Shown here: positions 10,885-22,401 of the stretch, in pieces | Numbering within the stretch: the first letter of the stretch is position 1 | Layout: each line of letters opens with the position of its first letter | NCBI RefSeq assembly: GCF_050003625.1 | Contig: NC_134398.1 | Coordinates: 97,425,674 to 97,489,673, forward strand | Direction: 5' to 3' | DNA length: 64,000 nucleotides | Source of the DNA: Haematobia irritans | Taxonomy: Eukaryota; Arthropoda; Insecta; Diptera; Muscidae | Translations under genes and position numbers: made by a program | Notes under the pieces: model-generated | What the model saw: the letters and a program-made list of their open reading frames with translations, nothing else | Database searches by the model: none | What the model was told of the DNA's origin: nothing

Positions 10885-12117
10885 ATGCTATATGGTATTG
10901 TAGTCTGGTGGCCGGCACTTCACCAGCCGACAAGTTTAGACAAAGTTCAGCGTATGGCGTGCTTGTGTATCTCAGGTGCATTCAGCAAGACAGGAACAAA
11001 CTCCCTTAATGTCATACTGCATCTATTGCAGTATGACATTAAGACATTTTGGCCAAACAGTCAGCTGCAACAACGGCTGTGCGGTTGCGAGCTATCGCTG
11101 TGGTCGGAAAAAAGTTACGGTCACAGTTCGGTCCTCAAATTAATGCCAGATGTGCCTAACGTAGTGGATTACACTTTGGCGAGTCCACTTTTCGACAAAA
11201 AGTTTGAGACTCTAATTCCCAACAGTGAGGCGTGGTGTACACGGACCCCGGGGAATAAAAGATATATAGATTTCTACACTGATGGCTCCAAATTGGATGG
11301 CCAAGTGGGTTTCGGAGTATATTCTAAAGATCTGGAACTTCGAATAGCGAAAAGATTACCTGATCGCTGTAGTGTTTTTCAGGCTGAAATATTAGGAATA
11401 AGAGATATGGTGAATTGGCTGATAAGTAATGCTCTAAGCAATATTGGCATTAATATATACTCAGACAGTCAACCTGCAATAAAATCCTTGGACTCTGTGT
11501 TCCTCAACTCGAAAGCGGCCATAGACTGCCGCAAATCTGTCAATGAGATGGCTGAGCAGCACAATATTCACCTAATATGGGTGCCTGGCCATAGGAACAT
11601 ACGGGGGAACTGCAAAGCAGATGTGCTAGCAAGGCTAGGAACTACCTTACATATTCCAGGGGAACTAGAATCTGTTGGTATGCCTCTGGCTACCTGCAAG
11701 CTCTTACTGCGTGAGAAGGCTGTCATGATGGCAAATGTTCGATGGGAGAATTGTAAGGGTTGTAACGACACCAAGCAAATATGGCCCCATTTAAACTTAA
11801 ACCGCACTCTAGATATGCTAGTGTTCTCGAGACGCCAGATATCACTCCTGATATCTGCTATAACGGGTCGCTGCCTGATAAGCGATTTTGCAAAAACTAT
11901 TGGTGCGAAGTATAATGACTATTGTATGAGCTGTCATGATGCGGAGGAAAAGGAATCAATAAAACACCTCTTGTGTGAGTGTCCTGCATTTTGTGTAAGG
12001 CGTAAGCAAATTTTAGGGGCACATAGTTTCAGATTACTGGCGGACCTGGAAAACGTTAACTTAAGCAGTCTGCTAATGTTTTTGGAACAATCTGGTTGGT
12101 TCAACAGAAGAAAATAA
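10885..12117 (+). pseudogene. LINE ORF2 C-terminal fragment: RT thumb, RNase H, terminal domain
   Basis: This 410-residue open frame is the C-terminal part of a LINE polyprotein. It begins in the RT connection (MLYGIVVWWPAL). The RNase H domain follows at about residues 120-255, with DFYTDGSK, an AEILGIR glutamate, IYSDSQPAI and GHRNIRGNCKAD as the D-E-D-D set. A terminal region with cysteine/histidine spacing (CMSCHDAEE, HLLCECPAFC) comes last. Compared with the copy at 50001-51572, about 20 residues near residue 50 are read in another frame because of +8 and -2 base changes that cancel. It lacks RT motifs and any start of its own, so it is a dead 5'-truncated copy. RNase H in ORF2 points to the LOA/I/R1 group; LOA-like is my preference. 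Confidence 0.88.
11005..11043. repeat. Perfect 17-bp hairpin created inside the LINE
   Basis: CTTAATGTCATACTGCA, a TCTAT loop, then the exact reverse complement of the stem. The related copy at 50790-50825 has no right stem there, so the stem was copied in, as in a template-switch event. Confidence 0.9.
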
Positions 12118-12292
12118 TCGAGAAGATTCAACGGTTAAAACTAGAAGTGCCCATATGTAATAGGTACTTTTAGTTAATGTGGCATCACAATGGACGGAAT
12201 AGTAGAAATGAGCCTGAATCTGACACTTAAACCTAACTTAACACTGATCAGGAAGTATAATTATAGATTTTGTGTCGATTTAGCGATATTTG

Positions 12293-12502
<210 letters not shown>

Positions 12503-12677
12503 TCACACACATTATATCATACTATTTCAGATGGTGAGCACATTCTGGAAGAAAAACGGATTCGACGAAAATTATAATGTTTTAAGGTGGTGATCATTTT
12601 CTTTTGATTTTAACAAAATCCTTTTCACCGTTACTATAGATGAGAACCATGTTAGTTTCCTTCTCTGAGCGAGCATG

Positions 12678-13210
12678 CACAGAAAAAAATATCATCAAAA
12701 TATTTCCAATTAAACAGTTGATTAAAGTGAACATTTTTTCGATTAATAAATTAATTGACACAATAAACTTTTTAATCAATATAGAATCTTTAAGTTAATT
12801 AAGTCAATAATTGAATATTTTAAAATTTCAATTAAAAAATTAATTGATACAACTAACTTTTTAAACAATAAAAAAGTGATGGAATTTTCTTTTAATTTTT
12901 AACTAAAAATTTATTTCAAACAATCAATTTTTTAATCAAATTAAAAACACTAAGTCAGTTAAGAAAGTGATTGAAAATAGTTACATATTTAATGAAGAAG
13001 TAATTGAGTTTTGTAATCAACATCAATTAAATTTTTAATTGAATCAATTAAAAAATTAATTTAAATTTTGCTAATGAAATCAATTAAGTATTAATGTTCA
13101 ATTCAAACTGTAATTGATACTATCATATTCGTGATTGAAGACATTTCAATTAAAAAATTAATTGGATCAATTATTTTCGTGATTGAATCAGAAAAAATAT
13201 TTTTTGTGTG
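12678..13210. mobile_element. Longer copy (533 bp) of the AT-rich CACAGAAAAA MITE
   Basis: Starts CACAGAAAAAAATATC and ends CAGAAAAAATATTTTTTGTGTG. It is almost twice as long as the relative at 13584-13873, with more ATTAATTGA-type internal repeats. No clear target duplication. Confidence 0.65.
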
Positions 13211-13512
13211 GTTTCGATGAAAATGTTACATGGTCACCACCAAAAAGCTTCAATTATATTATTTTGATCTTAGAATATAATCGTAACATTCTCTGTGTGT
13301 AGAAATTAGGTAAATACAACATTTTTGGCACGTAAAGGTCCTATTAGCAGAACACATTTATGGCATAATAATGCCTGATTACGAAAAGGTCTATTTTTTA
13401 TTTTTCCGCTGGGTAGTAGCTGTGAGTGAAACTCTGTCATTCGCCGAGAACTAGACCCATATAATCCACTTCATTAGTGAGGATTTACGTCGCTTTGGAT
13501 ATTAGGAATATA
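13211..13512. other. Non-coding gap
   Basis: About 300 bp between MITEs with no recognisable feature. Confidence 0.4.
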
Positions 13513-13583
13513 CACCCTCAAAAATCGCTTCTCTAACATATGTTCCAAACATATTTTGCAGGAAGCACATATATTATTGAATA

Positions 13584-13873
13584 CACAGAAAAAAATTTCA
13601 CGAACATTTTTCCAATTAAAATCTTAATTGAGTTTTAAAAAATATTCAATTAAAAATTTAATTGAATCAACAAATTTTATAATTGAAATAAAAATCAATC
13701 ACACAAATTAATAGTATCAATTAATTTTTTAATTGGATCAATTAATTTTTTAATTGACTGTCAATTAATTTTTTAATTGATACTATCATTTCTGTGATTG
13801 AAGACATTTCAATTAAAAAATTAATTGGATCAATTAATTTCGTGATTGATTCAGAAAAAAAATTTTTTGTGTG
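13584..13873. mobile_element. 290-bp TA-target MITE nested in copy B
   Basis: Starts CACAGAAAAAAATTTCACG and ends AAAAAATTTTTTGTGTG, with TA on both sides (13582-13583, 13874-13875). Copy A at about 5799 shows the uninterrupted sequence ATTGGATACTGCCG, so the TA duplication is directly demonstrated. Confidence 0.88.
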
Positions 13874-14268
13874 TACTGCCGAAACTTAATGCTCTCTTGT
13901 ATATTTGGCGTCCGTCATCTCTTCTTGGACTACTTATTAATAAAGAGAAATTAAACTTTGTTTTATACATTTTACTGTTTAATTTTTCATTGTTTCCTCC
14001 TTTTTTTCATTTTACTTTCCCAACTCTAAAAAGATTATAGTGCCCTTTCGTCATTTTTATGAAGATCCCTTTGTAATTTTTGTATATTTTCCACCGTTTT
14101 TTTTTTTTTTAATTTTCTTTGCCCGAATATTTTGACTTACGCCTCGTACGTTCCGATTTCTTTTAACGCACCAAGAAAAAAATTGTGCCCATAATGCCAA
14201 AATGATAAACATAACACATGTCCACACATACATAAAATACTGCTCTCAAGGCGAAAACACATGCTGTT

Positions 14269-14994
14269 CAGGGCTGCCAATAAAATTTTAAGAAAAATCG
14301 TCACTTTTTCCCGAAAAAATCGTCATAATCGACACTTGTATTATAAAAATCGTTACAAAATCGGGAATTTGATTAATATTTAAATAAAACATATGTTTTG
14401 GTTAAAAACAAAACAAATGTATTCATTTCATATAAAAACACACAATTCTACTATAATTAGTATATGCGTAGTGGAAGCATTCTGAGTATGCCCAAGCCGA
14501 AAAGTACGCGAACGCCATCTAGTAACTCTTTGCATATTCTAAATTCCAACTTCCAAACATAAAAAACAATAAATACATCCAGATTTTATATCCTAATCCA
14601 CATAGTGTTTAGGGAATAATAACTTTTTTTTACTTTAGACTGCATAAAACATACTGATCGGCTCAGAATCACCTCCTGAGTCGATTTATTCGTATTCGTC
14701 CGTTCATTGGTCGGTCTGTCTATGTATTGTTCGCAGGATTCCGATCGCAATTATTATATATATGCATCGCCCGATTTCAACAAAGGGTCGTCTTCAAATT
14801 TAATACAAGGTAATTAAGTGCCCTTAAAGTCAGCAAAATTTAATCAAAATCGGTTAAGATTTCGAATTCGCTCGATTTTCCCAAATTTATGAACGGAGTA
14901 AATATCGTCATTTTCGAGGTAAAAAGCGGAAACTGCTATTTTTTGAGTCAAAAATCGTCAAAATGCCGATAAATCGGCAAAATTGGCAGCCCTG
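14269..14994. mobile_element. hAT-type MITE, 726 bp, TIR CAGGGCTGCCAAT
   Basis: The left end CAGGGCTGCCAATAAAATTT and right end AAATTGGCAGCCCTG are inverted repeats. Both flanks read ATGCTGTT (14261-14268 and 14995-15002), a perfect 8-bp target duplication typical of hAT. The empty site is visible in copy A near 8566. The interior has repeated AAAATCGTCA motifs and no transposase. Confidence 0.92.
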
Positions 14995-15583
14995 ATGCTG
15001 TTTTTTTTTTCAAATGTAAATAATATTTAGACTTAAGCATATGCAATTTTTTGCCTTATCATAAAACAGTTTTCCGAAACAACATACAGAAATTGCTCCC
15101 TTTTGTTTCTCTCGCTGTGTTATGTTGATATCTTTGGTCAACCCTCCCGGTTTCCATCTCTATTTCTTTCTCTATACTCTCTCTCTCTCTGTCGCTCTCT
15201 GAATAAAATATCACAACATATATATGTTTACTCAGAATTTGTAAATTTATTCACACATATTATTTTCATGAACATTACATGTTTGCACTTAAATATATTG
15301 TGCTTAAAAAGTGTGCCCCAAACACAATTTGTTTATATCGGAACATATGAAAAACATATTTTTCTAACAGTGTGTAATGTGTATAACTTAATTCGAAATA
15401 ATTACCGTTTCTTCAAATTATCCATAAATTTCTCCATGGTGATTTGATCGAGGAGAACAAAATCTTGTACTCCTGCACCGCGTTCTTGCATTGCCATTGT
15501 TATGTTGTTATCTTTGTTTTCTCGAGGGATAGGATTTAATTTTGCGCAAACTTTGTCGGTATTACTTCACTTTCTGCAAATAA

Positions 15584-16309
<726 letters not shown>

Positions 16310-16893
16310 AACAAAAACGTGGTAAAAATTATATGCAAGCTTATAGGGTGGAAACACATACACCAAAAATAAACAATATTGTGGAACTACAATGCTCAGC
16401 AAATTCAATTCCTTAAAAAATTAATTCCACTATTCTCTCTTTTTTCACTTTTGTCTACTTGTTGGTCTAGGTTTATTTTCGCCTCCACTCTTAGCCACTA
16501 GTACATTTTACAATTTTCATAATGTTGGCTAATATTTACAGCTAGTAGCTGGTACATGACGATCGTCAGGCCCTTTTTACATTGTATGGCATATATTATT
16601 TATCGTGAAGTTTACACATATTTCACATTGAATCTTGCAGATACATTGCACAATAATTCACTAAAAACGGCAGCAACAATAATGAAGAAGACAGTGGTAA
16701 TATAGATATATGATCATGGATAGCATTTAATTTTGCGCAAAGTTGTCGATAAATTTCACTTTCAACTTCACTTTACCCGAAACACACAAATTCAACCGTT
16801 CGAAACGAGATACTTTCACAGACTGGCCTCTCCATCGTGCGATGTTGACTGAATACGCTGTGGGCAGAGAATTGTGTTTGTGTGTGTCCCTAT
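16310..16893. other. Non-coding gap with scraps of older repeats
   Basis: The segment near 16800-16850 (TTTCACAGACTG, CTCTCCATC) resembles part of the 2-kb element arms at 2200 and 24200. AGATACATTGCAC with an AACGGCAGCAACAA block near 16640-16680 resembles 21690-21750. Nothing intact. Confidence 0.45.
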
Positions 16894-17831
16894 TAGCGAT
16901 GGAAACTGCAGTACTATAGTACTTTTTTCAATACTTTTTCACCCTGGTCAGTATCCCCGCGAATGATATAGTACCTTTGGGTAGACATTTTTGAGCTGAT
17001 ATCAGATTTAGGGTACAATACTTTTGACAAAATATTTTAAAATTTTGAGAAAGTCTTTAACAAACTTGTTTGCTAATAGTATTTTACAAATTTGGCAAAA
17101 ACAGACAAGTTCATGCGGGAAGAAAATCTCGATTTTGTAAAAGCCACAATCAAACCATTTACCAACATTTGGAGAAAATCTACCAAAAACTATTATTTTA
17201 ATTCTATAGAAAATTTCGTCAAAATTTTAATTCTACAGAAAATTTCGTAAAAATTGTATTTCTATCGAAATTTGTATCAAAATTTTATTTCTATAGAAAA
17301 TTTTGTCAACATTTTATTTCTATAGAAAATTTTGTTAACATTTTATTCCTACAGAAAATTTTGTCAACATTTTATTTCTATAGAAAATTTTGTCAAAATT
17401 TTATTTCTATAGAAAATTTTGTCAAAGTTTTATTTCTATAGAAAATTTTGTCAAAATTTTATTTCTATAGAACATTTTGTCAAAATGTTATTTCCATAGA
17501 ATTTTTTTCAAAAGTTTATTTCTATAGAAAGTTTTGTCAAAGATTTATTTTTATTTATCTACAGAAAATTTATGAAGTACCACGATGTACAACAGTGACA
17601 ACCGTGATTACCATACTACGGTAGTCTTTGTAAACGGATATAAAACTAAAACAATAATATTTAAAATTGAGGTGTTGACAAACGCAATTTTAGTTTCTTT
17701 AAAATTCAGTCTAAAGGAGCTCTTTACAATAATCTTCCAATGGAATTTTTGTTGAAATTTAAAGAAAAGTACTTTTTCGCTAAAACAAATATCTTTTTGT
17801 ACTTTCTTAAAAATTGTATTTTCCATCCTTG
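16894..17831. mobile_element. hAT-type MITE, 938 bp
   Basis: The left end TAGCGATGGAAAC and right end, read inward as CAAGGATGGAAAATAC, are imperfect inverted repeats. The flanks GTCCCTAT (16886-16893) and GTCCCTAT (17832-17839) are a perfect 8-bp duplication. It contains a tandem array at 17168-17560 and no transposase. Confidence 0.85.
17168..17560. repeat. ~30-bp tandem repeat TTTTGTCAAAATTTTATTTC
   Basis: Around a dozen slightly diverged units of roughly 30 bp, landmark TTTCTATAGAAAATTTTGTC, inside the hAT MITE. Subterminal arrays of this type are common in hAT non-autonomous elements. Confidence 0.9.
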
Positions 17832-17839
17832 GTCCCTAT

Positions 17840-18376
17840 GATTGCTCTCTTTATGAACTTTGAGAAATGTTACTTGAATTTTTGAATTAACAAAACCAAG
17901 TGTACTTTAATGTTATGACCTTTAGTTTTTTTCACTAAAATTTTTAAGGAAGGCTTTGAAATGTGAATTACTAAAAATATCTCTTAAAATAATGAAAACG
18001 TTGGGGATTTTGTTGGCATATCACAAAGTGATATGTACCAAGTATATTGTGAAAACTATTTTCCCAGGATGACTCCACTTTGTAAAATGTGCGACAATAC
18101 GACACCTTCATTCGTTACTCGAGACTATTGTTTCGAAACTGAATAATAATTTTGCCCTGTGTAAAAAAACCTGTTTTGTTCTCTTGTTTAACGAAAGAAC
18201 GTTTGGGAGTGAGTGCGAAATGCCGCGTATTATCTTTGCTAGAGATGAAAACTTCTGTAGTTTAGTACTTTTTCCAGTACTTGTTAATATGCCAATGTAC
18301 CACGAGTTAAAAAGATTTTTTTTATTTCTCCATTCCGTCAAATTATTTCAGCGAGATTCCAAAAAAAAAAACATTT
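17840..18376. other. Non-coding gap
   Basis: AT-rich. A GAGATGAAAACTTCTGTAGT block near 18242 weakly recalls the left end of the hAT MITE at 16894, possibly a relative's end. No gene seen. Confidence 0.4.
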
Positions 18377-18780
18377 TTGAAAATTGTTCCAATTAATGCC
18401 ACTTTCTTAAGCACAAGAAAGATGCGTTCGTGTTTCCAAAACGTTTGTCCCACAATCGATTCTGCAAAAAATAACCTGATGAAATTACATATATGGTTAT
18501 TTGTGGCAGGCCATTCGCCATATTGTATCACCTCTGCAGTTTGCTTAAGATTGGAATTGCGGAGTTTATTATTGTCAAGTGACTTCAAACCGTCAAAAGG
18601 CTACACAAATTGTACGACCTTTAGTGGCCCCCCTAATTATTTGAAAAATTTCCAATTCTTCAATAGATCATATTACTCAATAGTAATAGACGAAAGCACT
18701 AACTGTCCAGTGGCTTCGTTGTTAGCCAAATTCGTATGGATTTTTCAGGAAATGCCGCGATTTTTAGTCTGAGGAGAATT
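18377..18780 (+). pseudogene. Decayed hAT/DUF4371-like transposase fragment
   Basis: The 131-residue open frame ends with YYSIVIDESTNCPVAS, the SxxxDESTD-type motif of hAT/ZMYM-like DUF4371 transposases. The upstream block LHIWLFVAGHSP fits the family's conserved region before a DS/KAT motif. The KAT-type motif (RQKATQIV) lies in another frame near 18590-18620, so at least one indel separates the parts. About a tenth of a normal transposase remains. It is adjacent to a pogo-like end but unrelated to it. Confidence 0.5.
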
Positions 18781-18952
18781 GAACAATGTAGACGTATTAA
18801 CGATTTGTACTAAAATTGTTGGGATGTTAGTCGCAAACAATATTCCGAAATCAATTAGCATTTTTGTATCAGCTCATATAGGTGCTGGCCATGACTTTCC
18901 CGCTAGGTTGTTGATAGATTTTCAGGTTAATGACATACGCTTGCATATAGTA

Positions 18953-19110
18953 CAGTAAAACCCCTGAATGGTGAACACCCTTGGTCGCCTAAATTTTGCC
19001 AACGTTTAGGAGGTGTTCAGATATGAGAGGGTAATTTTAATGTGTTAATATGGCAACATCCCAAACAACTGTCCATATTTGAGAGGTGTTCGGTTTTCAG
19101 AGTGACCAAT
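18953..19110. mobile_element. pogo/Tigger-like terminal fragment
   Basis: TA then CAGTAAAACCCCTGAATGG, followed by GTGAACACCC. The pattern CAGTNRAACC...GAACACC is typical of pogo-group ends. An inverted relative (GAGGTGTTCGGTTTTCAGAG) lies near 19080-19100. No transposase between them, so this is a MITE or remnant. Confidence 0.5.
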
Positions 19111-20204
19111 TAAACGACTAAAAATTCGCAACCTGGAAAAAAAACTATTTTGTATCAAATGTTGTCCGTTGAAAGATGGCAACATTTGGCCCCATACACA
19201 AATGATGTCATTTGGGAAATGGCAACTTATCTACTGACGGCACAAATGTTGCTTTTCATAGTGGCAACATGTTTCCCGTCGGCACAAATGTTGTAGCGTA
19301 GAAAGTTATTTGGGATTCGACAACATTTTATAGACGGCCCAAATGTTGCATTTGGGAAATGTACAATGTTCGTGGCTTTTAAGGATTTTCATAAATAAAT
19401 TACTTTGGAGAATAAAAAATGAAATGAAGATGAAATTGCAGTCTTTATTCAGTTTAAACGTCACTTAGACCAGTGTCGACGGTGAGAGATGTTTTTGTCT
19501 GCTTCAGACGAAACCTTGGATCGCTTGATATTTTTAAGAAGCTACTTAAAATAATGAATTACAAACGAATTAACACAAGGGTACGAAAATATACCTACTG
19601 TTAAGGAAATTCTTGTTTTTCTTATCTTCATATTCAATTGAAAATTACTTTTTAATTTTGCCTCGTGTTCTTTCGTATTGTGTTTTTGTTAATAAAATTG
19701 AATTAAACCAAATTGGCTTAATTTACTAAAATTGTTCGGTGCTGTAAATTGTTATTACTCAAAATAGTTATAGAATCTCAAAAATGTCGGTATCCCGAAA
19801 AAATCCCGGGATCCCCGGACTCAATATTTTGAAATCCCGCATGAGAATTTTAAAGTTTTCCCAGTAAAAACTAGCAAAAGTAACATATTAGGGAACAAAT
19901 CTACTTTAGCACAAGTTGTTAAAAATAAACCAAATTTTTTTGAGTGTAAGAGAAGGGATTTCAAAACGAATATGTAAAGTAAAAAATTTGGCGGAAAAGC
20001 CTAGTTTTCGAGATATCGACATCTGAAAATTAGTATTTTCCTTTATATTTTTCTTAATTCTGACAGCAATTTTTCATGAAATGAATAAAATTCCGTTTTT
20101 TTGCGTATTTGGTAATAATAGTACATTTTAAGCAGAAAATATTAAGTAAAAATGTTGTCGGAAGAGCGTAGTTTACGAGATACCGACCCTTAAAAATTGG
20201 ACAT
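19111..20204. other. Non-coding gap with ACAAATGTTG repeats
   Basis: 19160-19400 contains several copies of GGCACAAATGTTG and its complement in both orientations. The rest is AT-rich. A CCCGGGATCCCCGG patch lies near 19805. No gene recognised. Confidence 0.4.
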
Positions 20205-20365
20205 AGGTGGGCGGCCTTCGGCCGGGATTTAACACTTTTTCCTATGGACAGGGTCCAAAGTGGGCTAACGCGTACCCAAAGAGGATAAGTAGCCGGCCTT
20301 CGGCCGGGGTTTCAGACTTTCTCCTATGGACAGAATCGAAAGTGGGCTAACGCGAACCCAGGACC
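20205..20365 (+). repeat. Two-unit direct repeat with CGGCCTTCGGCCG core
   Basis: Two ~85-bp units share the palindrome CGGCCTTCGGCCG and the segments CTATGGACAG and AAAGTGGGCTAACGCG. GC content is far above the surroundings. No open frame spans both units. Confidence 0.8.
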
Positions 20366-21012
20366 TCTCCGGGTCCATGTTATTTATTTATTTATTCATT
20401 TAATCAACCAACGCCATATAGGGCAACATGTTGATAGAATTATTCTAAATATATTACTTTTAGGATGATTATGTGCGATGGATACTAAATCCAATATACG
20501 TGGCAATAAAAACTTTAGGGGCCCGTAACTCCGAAAATAGGTCTTTCCGCCAAAAGTGGTATATTACACCGCTTGTACTAAAGTAGATTTAAGCCAAATA
20601 AATTGGTACTGGAAGGCGTTAGTGTATATTTCTGCAAAATTTAGCAAAGGGAGTAAAATCAATTTTAACTCTCTTGCACATTTTTTACATTATAAGTACG
20701 CCAACAAACCTGTTGTCATTTTTCCAAAGACATTGTCATTTGGGATCTGAAACATCCTTGTAGGAAGTCTGGGGACATGTGTCTCTATGTCACCACTTTT
20801 GTCAACTATTATGGTGACATTGTCGATAATTTGTCTACAGCTTGTCTATAAATATTTCTCTGACTTTGATGTGTAGAAAAATTTATAACAAATGAGAGCC
20901 AATGGTTCTTCTTCCTTTTCATTGGTTCGTTTTTTGGTTGTGAAAACACGTGGTATCGCAATAATTGGACAATAGTTCAAAAAGAAAAGTGAGTTTTATA
21001 AGTGAATTAAAA
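20366..21012. other. Non-coding gap
   Basis: Includes a TTTATTTATTTATTCATTTA run at 20381. A 64-codon frame at 20556-20750 has no recognisable domain. Confidence 0.4.
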
Positions 21013-21360
21013 AATGAATAAAAGAAATTACAAAATACTTGTGAAAAAGCAATTAAAATTGTACAAGGATAGAGCAAATGCTGAAGAAAAGCCAATTTCT
21101 AGAGAGAGCACTTTCAGTGATTTTGTGCTGCAAGAAGAAAATTGTGAAACTTTTGAAGATTTTGATTGCCCACTCCAACTCTGAATTTGATGGAAAAACT
21201 GAAGCAGTGGTACATCGAAACATCGCCTGCCAGAAAGTGATTGGAGAAGCTGCTCAGTATATTGCAGGAGGAAGGCCTAGACGTTCCGCTTTCTGCGGCA
21301 GAATTATTGGGCAAAAAAAATGTTAAAGGTACGGCCAGCCTTGAAGAAATAGTGCCCATG
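21013..21360 (+). pseudogene. Broken first exon of a TE-associated small protein
   Basis: ATG at 21013 opens MNKRNYKILVKKQLKLYKDR, a basic start. The sequence then changes frame near 21182 to one reading MEKLKQWYIETSPARK. After an indel at about 21240 it continues LEKLLSILQEEGLDVPLSAA followed by ELLGKKN. The order basic N-terminus, W-containing helix, then VPLSAAELLG resembles the N-terminal region of insect proteins often encoded near Harbinger/THAP-like transposons, which carry a LPxDARTLL-type motif. That family link is from memory of the pattern and is weak. At least two frame breaks make it non-functional. Confidence 0.35.
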
Positions 21361-22401
21361 AAAAAGACTGAATTTTTCTTTAATTTAATTAAATATACAT
21401 AATAAATATGGTTTTTATTTCTAATTTTACGCCTTTTTATTTGGTAGAAAGTGTTGACAAAATGGTGACAATGGACTACTGATTCAGTGGTTCCAATGTC
21501 TCCATATGGTTCCAAAAGTACCACCTAGTCAGTAGTTCTTGTGTCAGTAGTTCATTCTCAGTGACAAGTACATGTTAAATGTTAATAGAATTTTACATTG
21601 CCTGGGGTATATTTGGTCAGTAGTACTGGCGACACAGTCAATAGTCAGTACTGTTTCACTATTGACATTTCCTACAGGGATTTTACAGATACATTCCACC
21701 ACAAATTCATTCAGATACATTCCACAATCAAAACGGCAGCAACAACAGCGGCTAACTATGAAGAAAAAATTGATAACACGATGTATGTTGCGAATGTATG
21801 CGTAATTATGAGTAATTCAAAGGACGGACACTTTGTTTAATATTATGACACACGATTATATTATATTTATTGACCTTTATGATCAACTCCACTACCTTCC
21901 GAACGTAGGAAACTAATGTAATATATATCTAACCGCTCTCGCATTTCAGCCGAACACAAAACTAAATCAAAATTTTAGGAATTCGTTGGAAAAAAAATCG
22001 CGGTATTTGAGCGCTCAACAGTTGTGAAGTACGAGAACGATAATTTAACGCGTTGTTAACCGAATGAGTTGTGTTTACACGACGGTTCTATTGTATCTGT
22101 TCTGTTTCGTTTTCCCAACAAAACAAAATCCACTGCAGTTTAAATCAGCTGATGATAATAGTGCCACCTTGTTGCATTATTTTTATCCCAAAGTTTGTAC
22201 GCCTCATGATATACTAATATGGTATTTAAAATTATACGTACTGCGCACTGTAAAGGTGCGTACTAAATTCGAGTTTATTATTATATTAATGTTTGTTTCG
22301 GTGAAATGAATTATTAAAAAAGTAGCCGTGAAAAAATGGTCAATTTAGCGCGATAATGCCAATTTAATACTGGCCTTAAACAAGCAAAATCAAAGTGAAC
22401 T
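21361..22401. other. Non-coding gap with degraded repeats
   Basis: A CAGTAGT-rich stretch lies at 21470-21660. The 21690-21750 block is related to 16640-16680. Overlapping short frames here show no conserved domain. Confidence 0.4.

Larger units (their letters stand above)
10881..12239 (+). mobile_element. 5'-truncated RT+RNase H LINE (copy A) with perfect 14-bp TSD
   Basis: The insertion is flanked by AACACTGATCAGGA at 10867-10880 and 12240-12253. The 5' end is cut inside ORF2 after the reverse transcriptase core. The 3' end has the family tail, ATCACAATGGACGGAATAG then an ACCTAACTTA-type end. This is standard target-primed reverse transcription with 5' truncation. The long clean duplication indicates a fairly recent insertion. 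Confidence 0.92.
13513..15374. mobile_element. TA-flanked dispersed element, copy B (two nested MITEs)
   Basis: The left end CACCCTCAAAAATCGCTTCT follows TA (13511-13512) and the right end TTTCTAACAGTGTG precedes TA (15375-15376). Ends and interior match copy A at 5734-9824. It lacks the tRNA-like modules and the pentanucleotide array but carries insertions at 13584-13873 and 14269-14994. Without them it is about 0.85 kb. No coding capacity is visible. Confidence 0.7.

Noticed and set aside
10885..12117. The 410-residue frame as a host RNase H gene
   Set aside because: It is a 5'-truncated LINE copy with a perfect 14-bp target duplication and the LINE 3' tail.
17168..17560. CRISPR-like regular ~30-bp repeats
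   Set aside because: Units are contiguous with no unique spacers, AT-rich, and lie inside a hAT MITE of a eukaryote.
18108..18588. Minus-strand frames at 18108-18341 and 18343-18588 as genes
   Set aside because: No domain, and the second is antisense to the better-supported hAT/DUF4371-like remnant.
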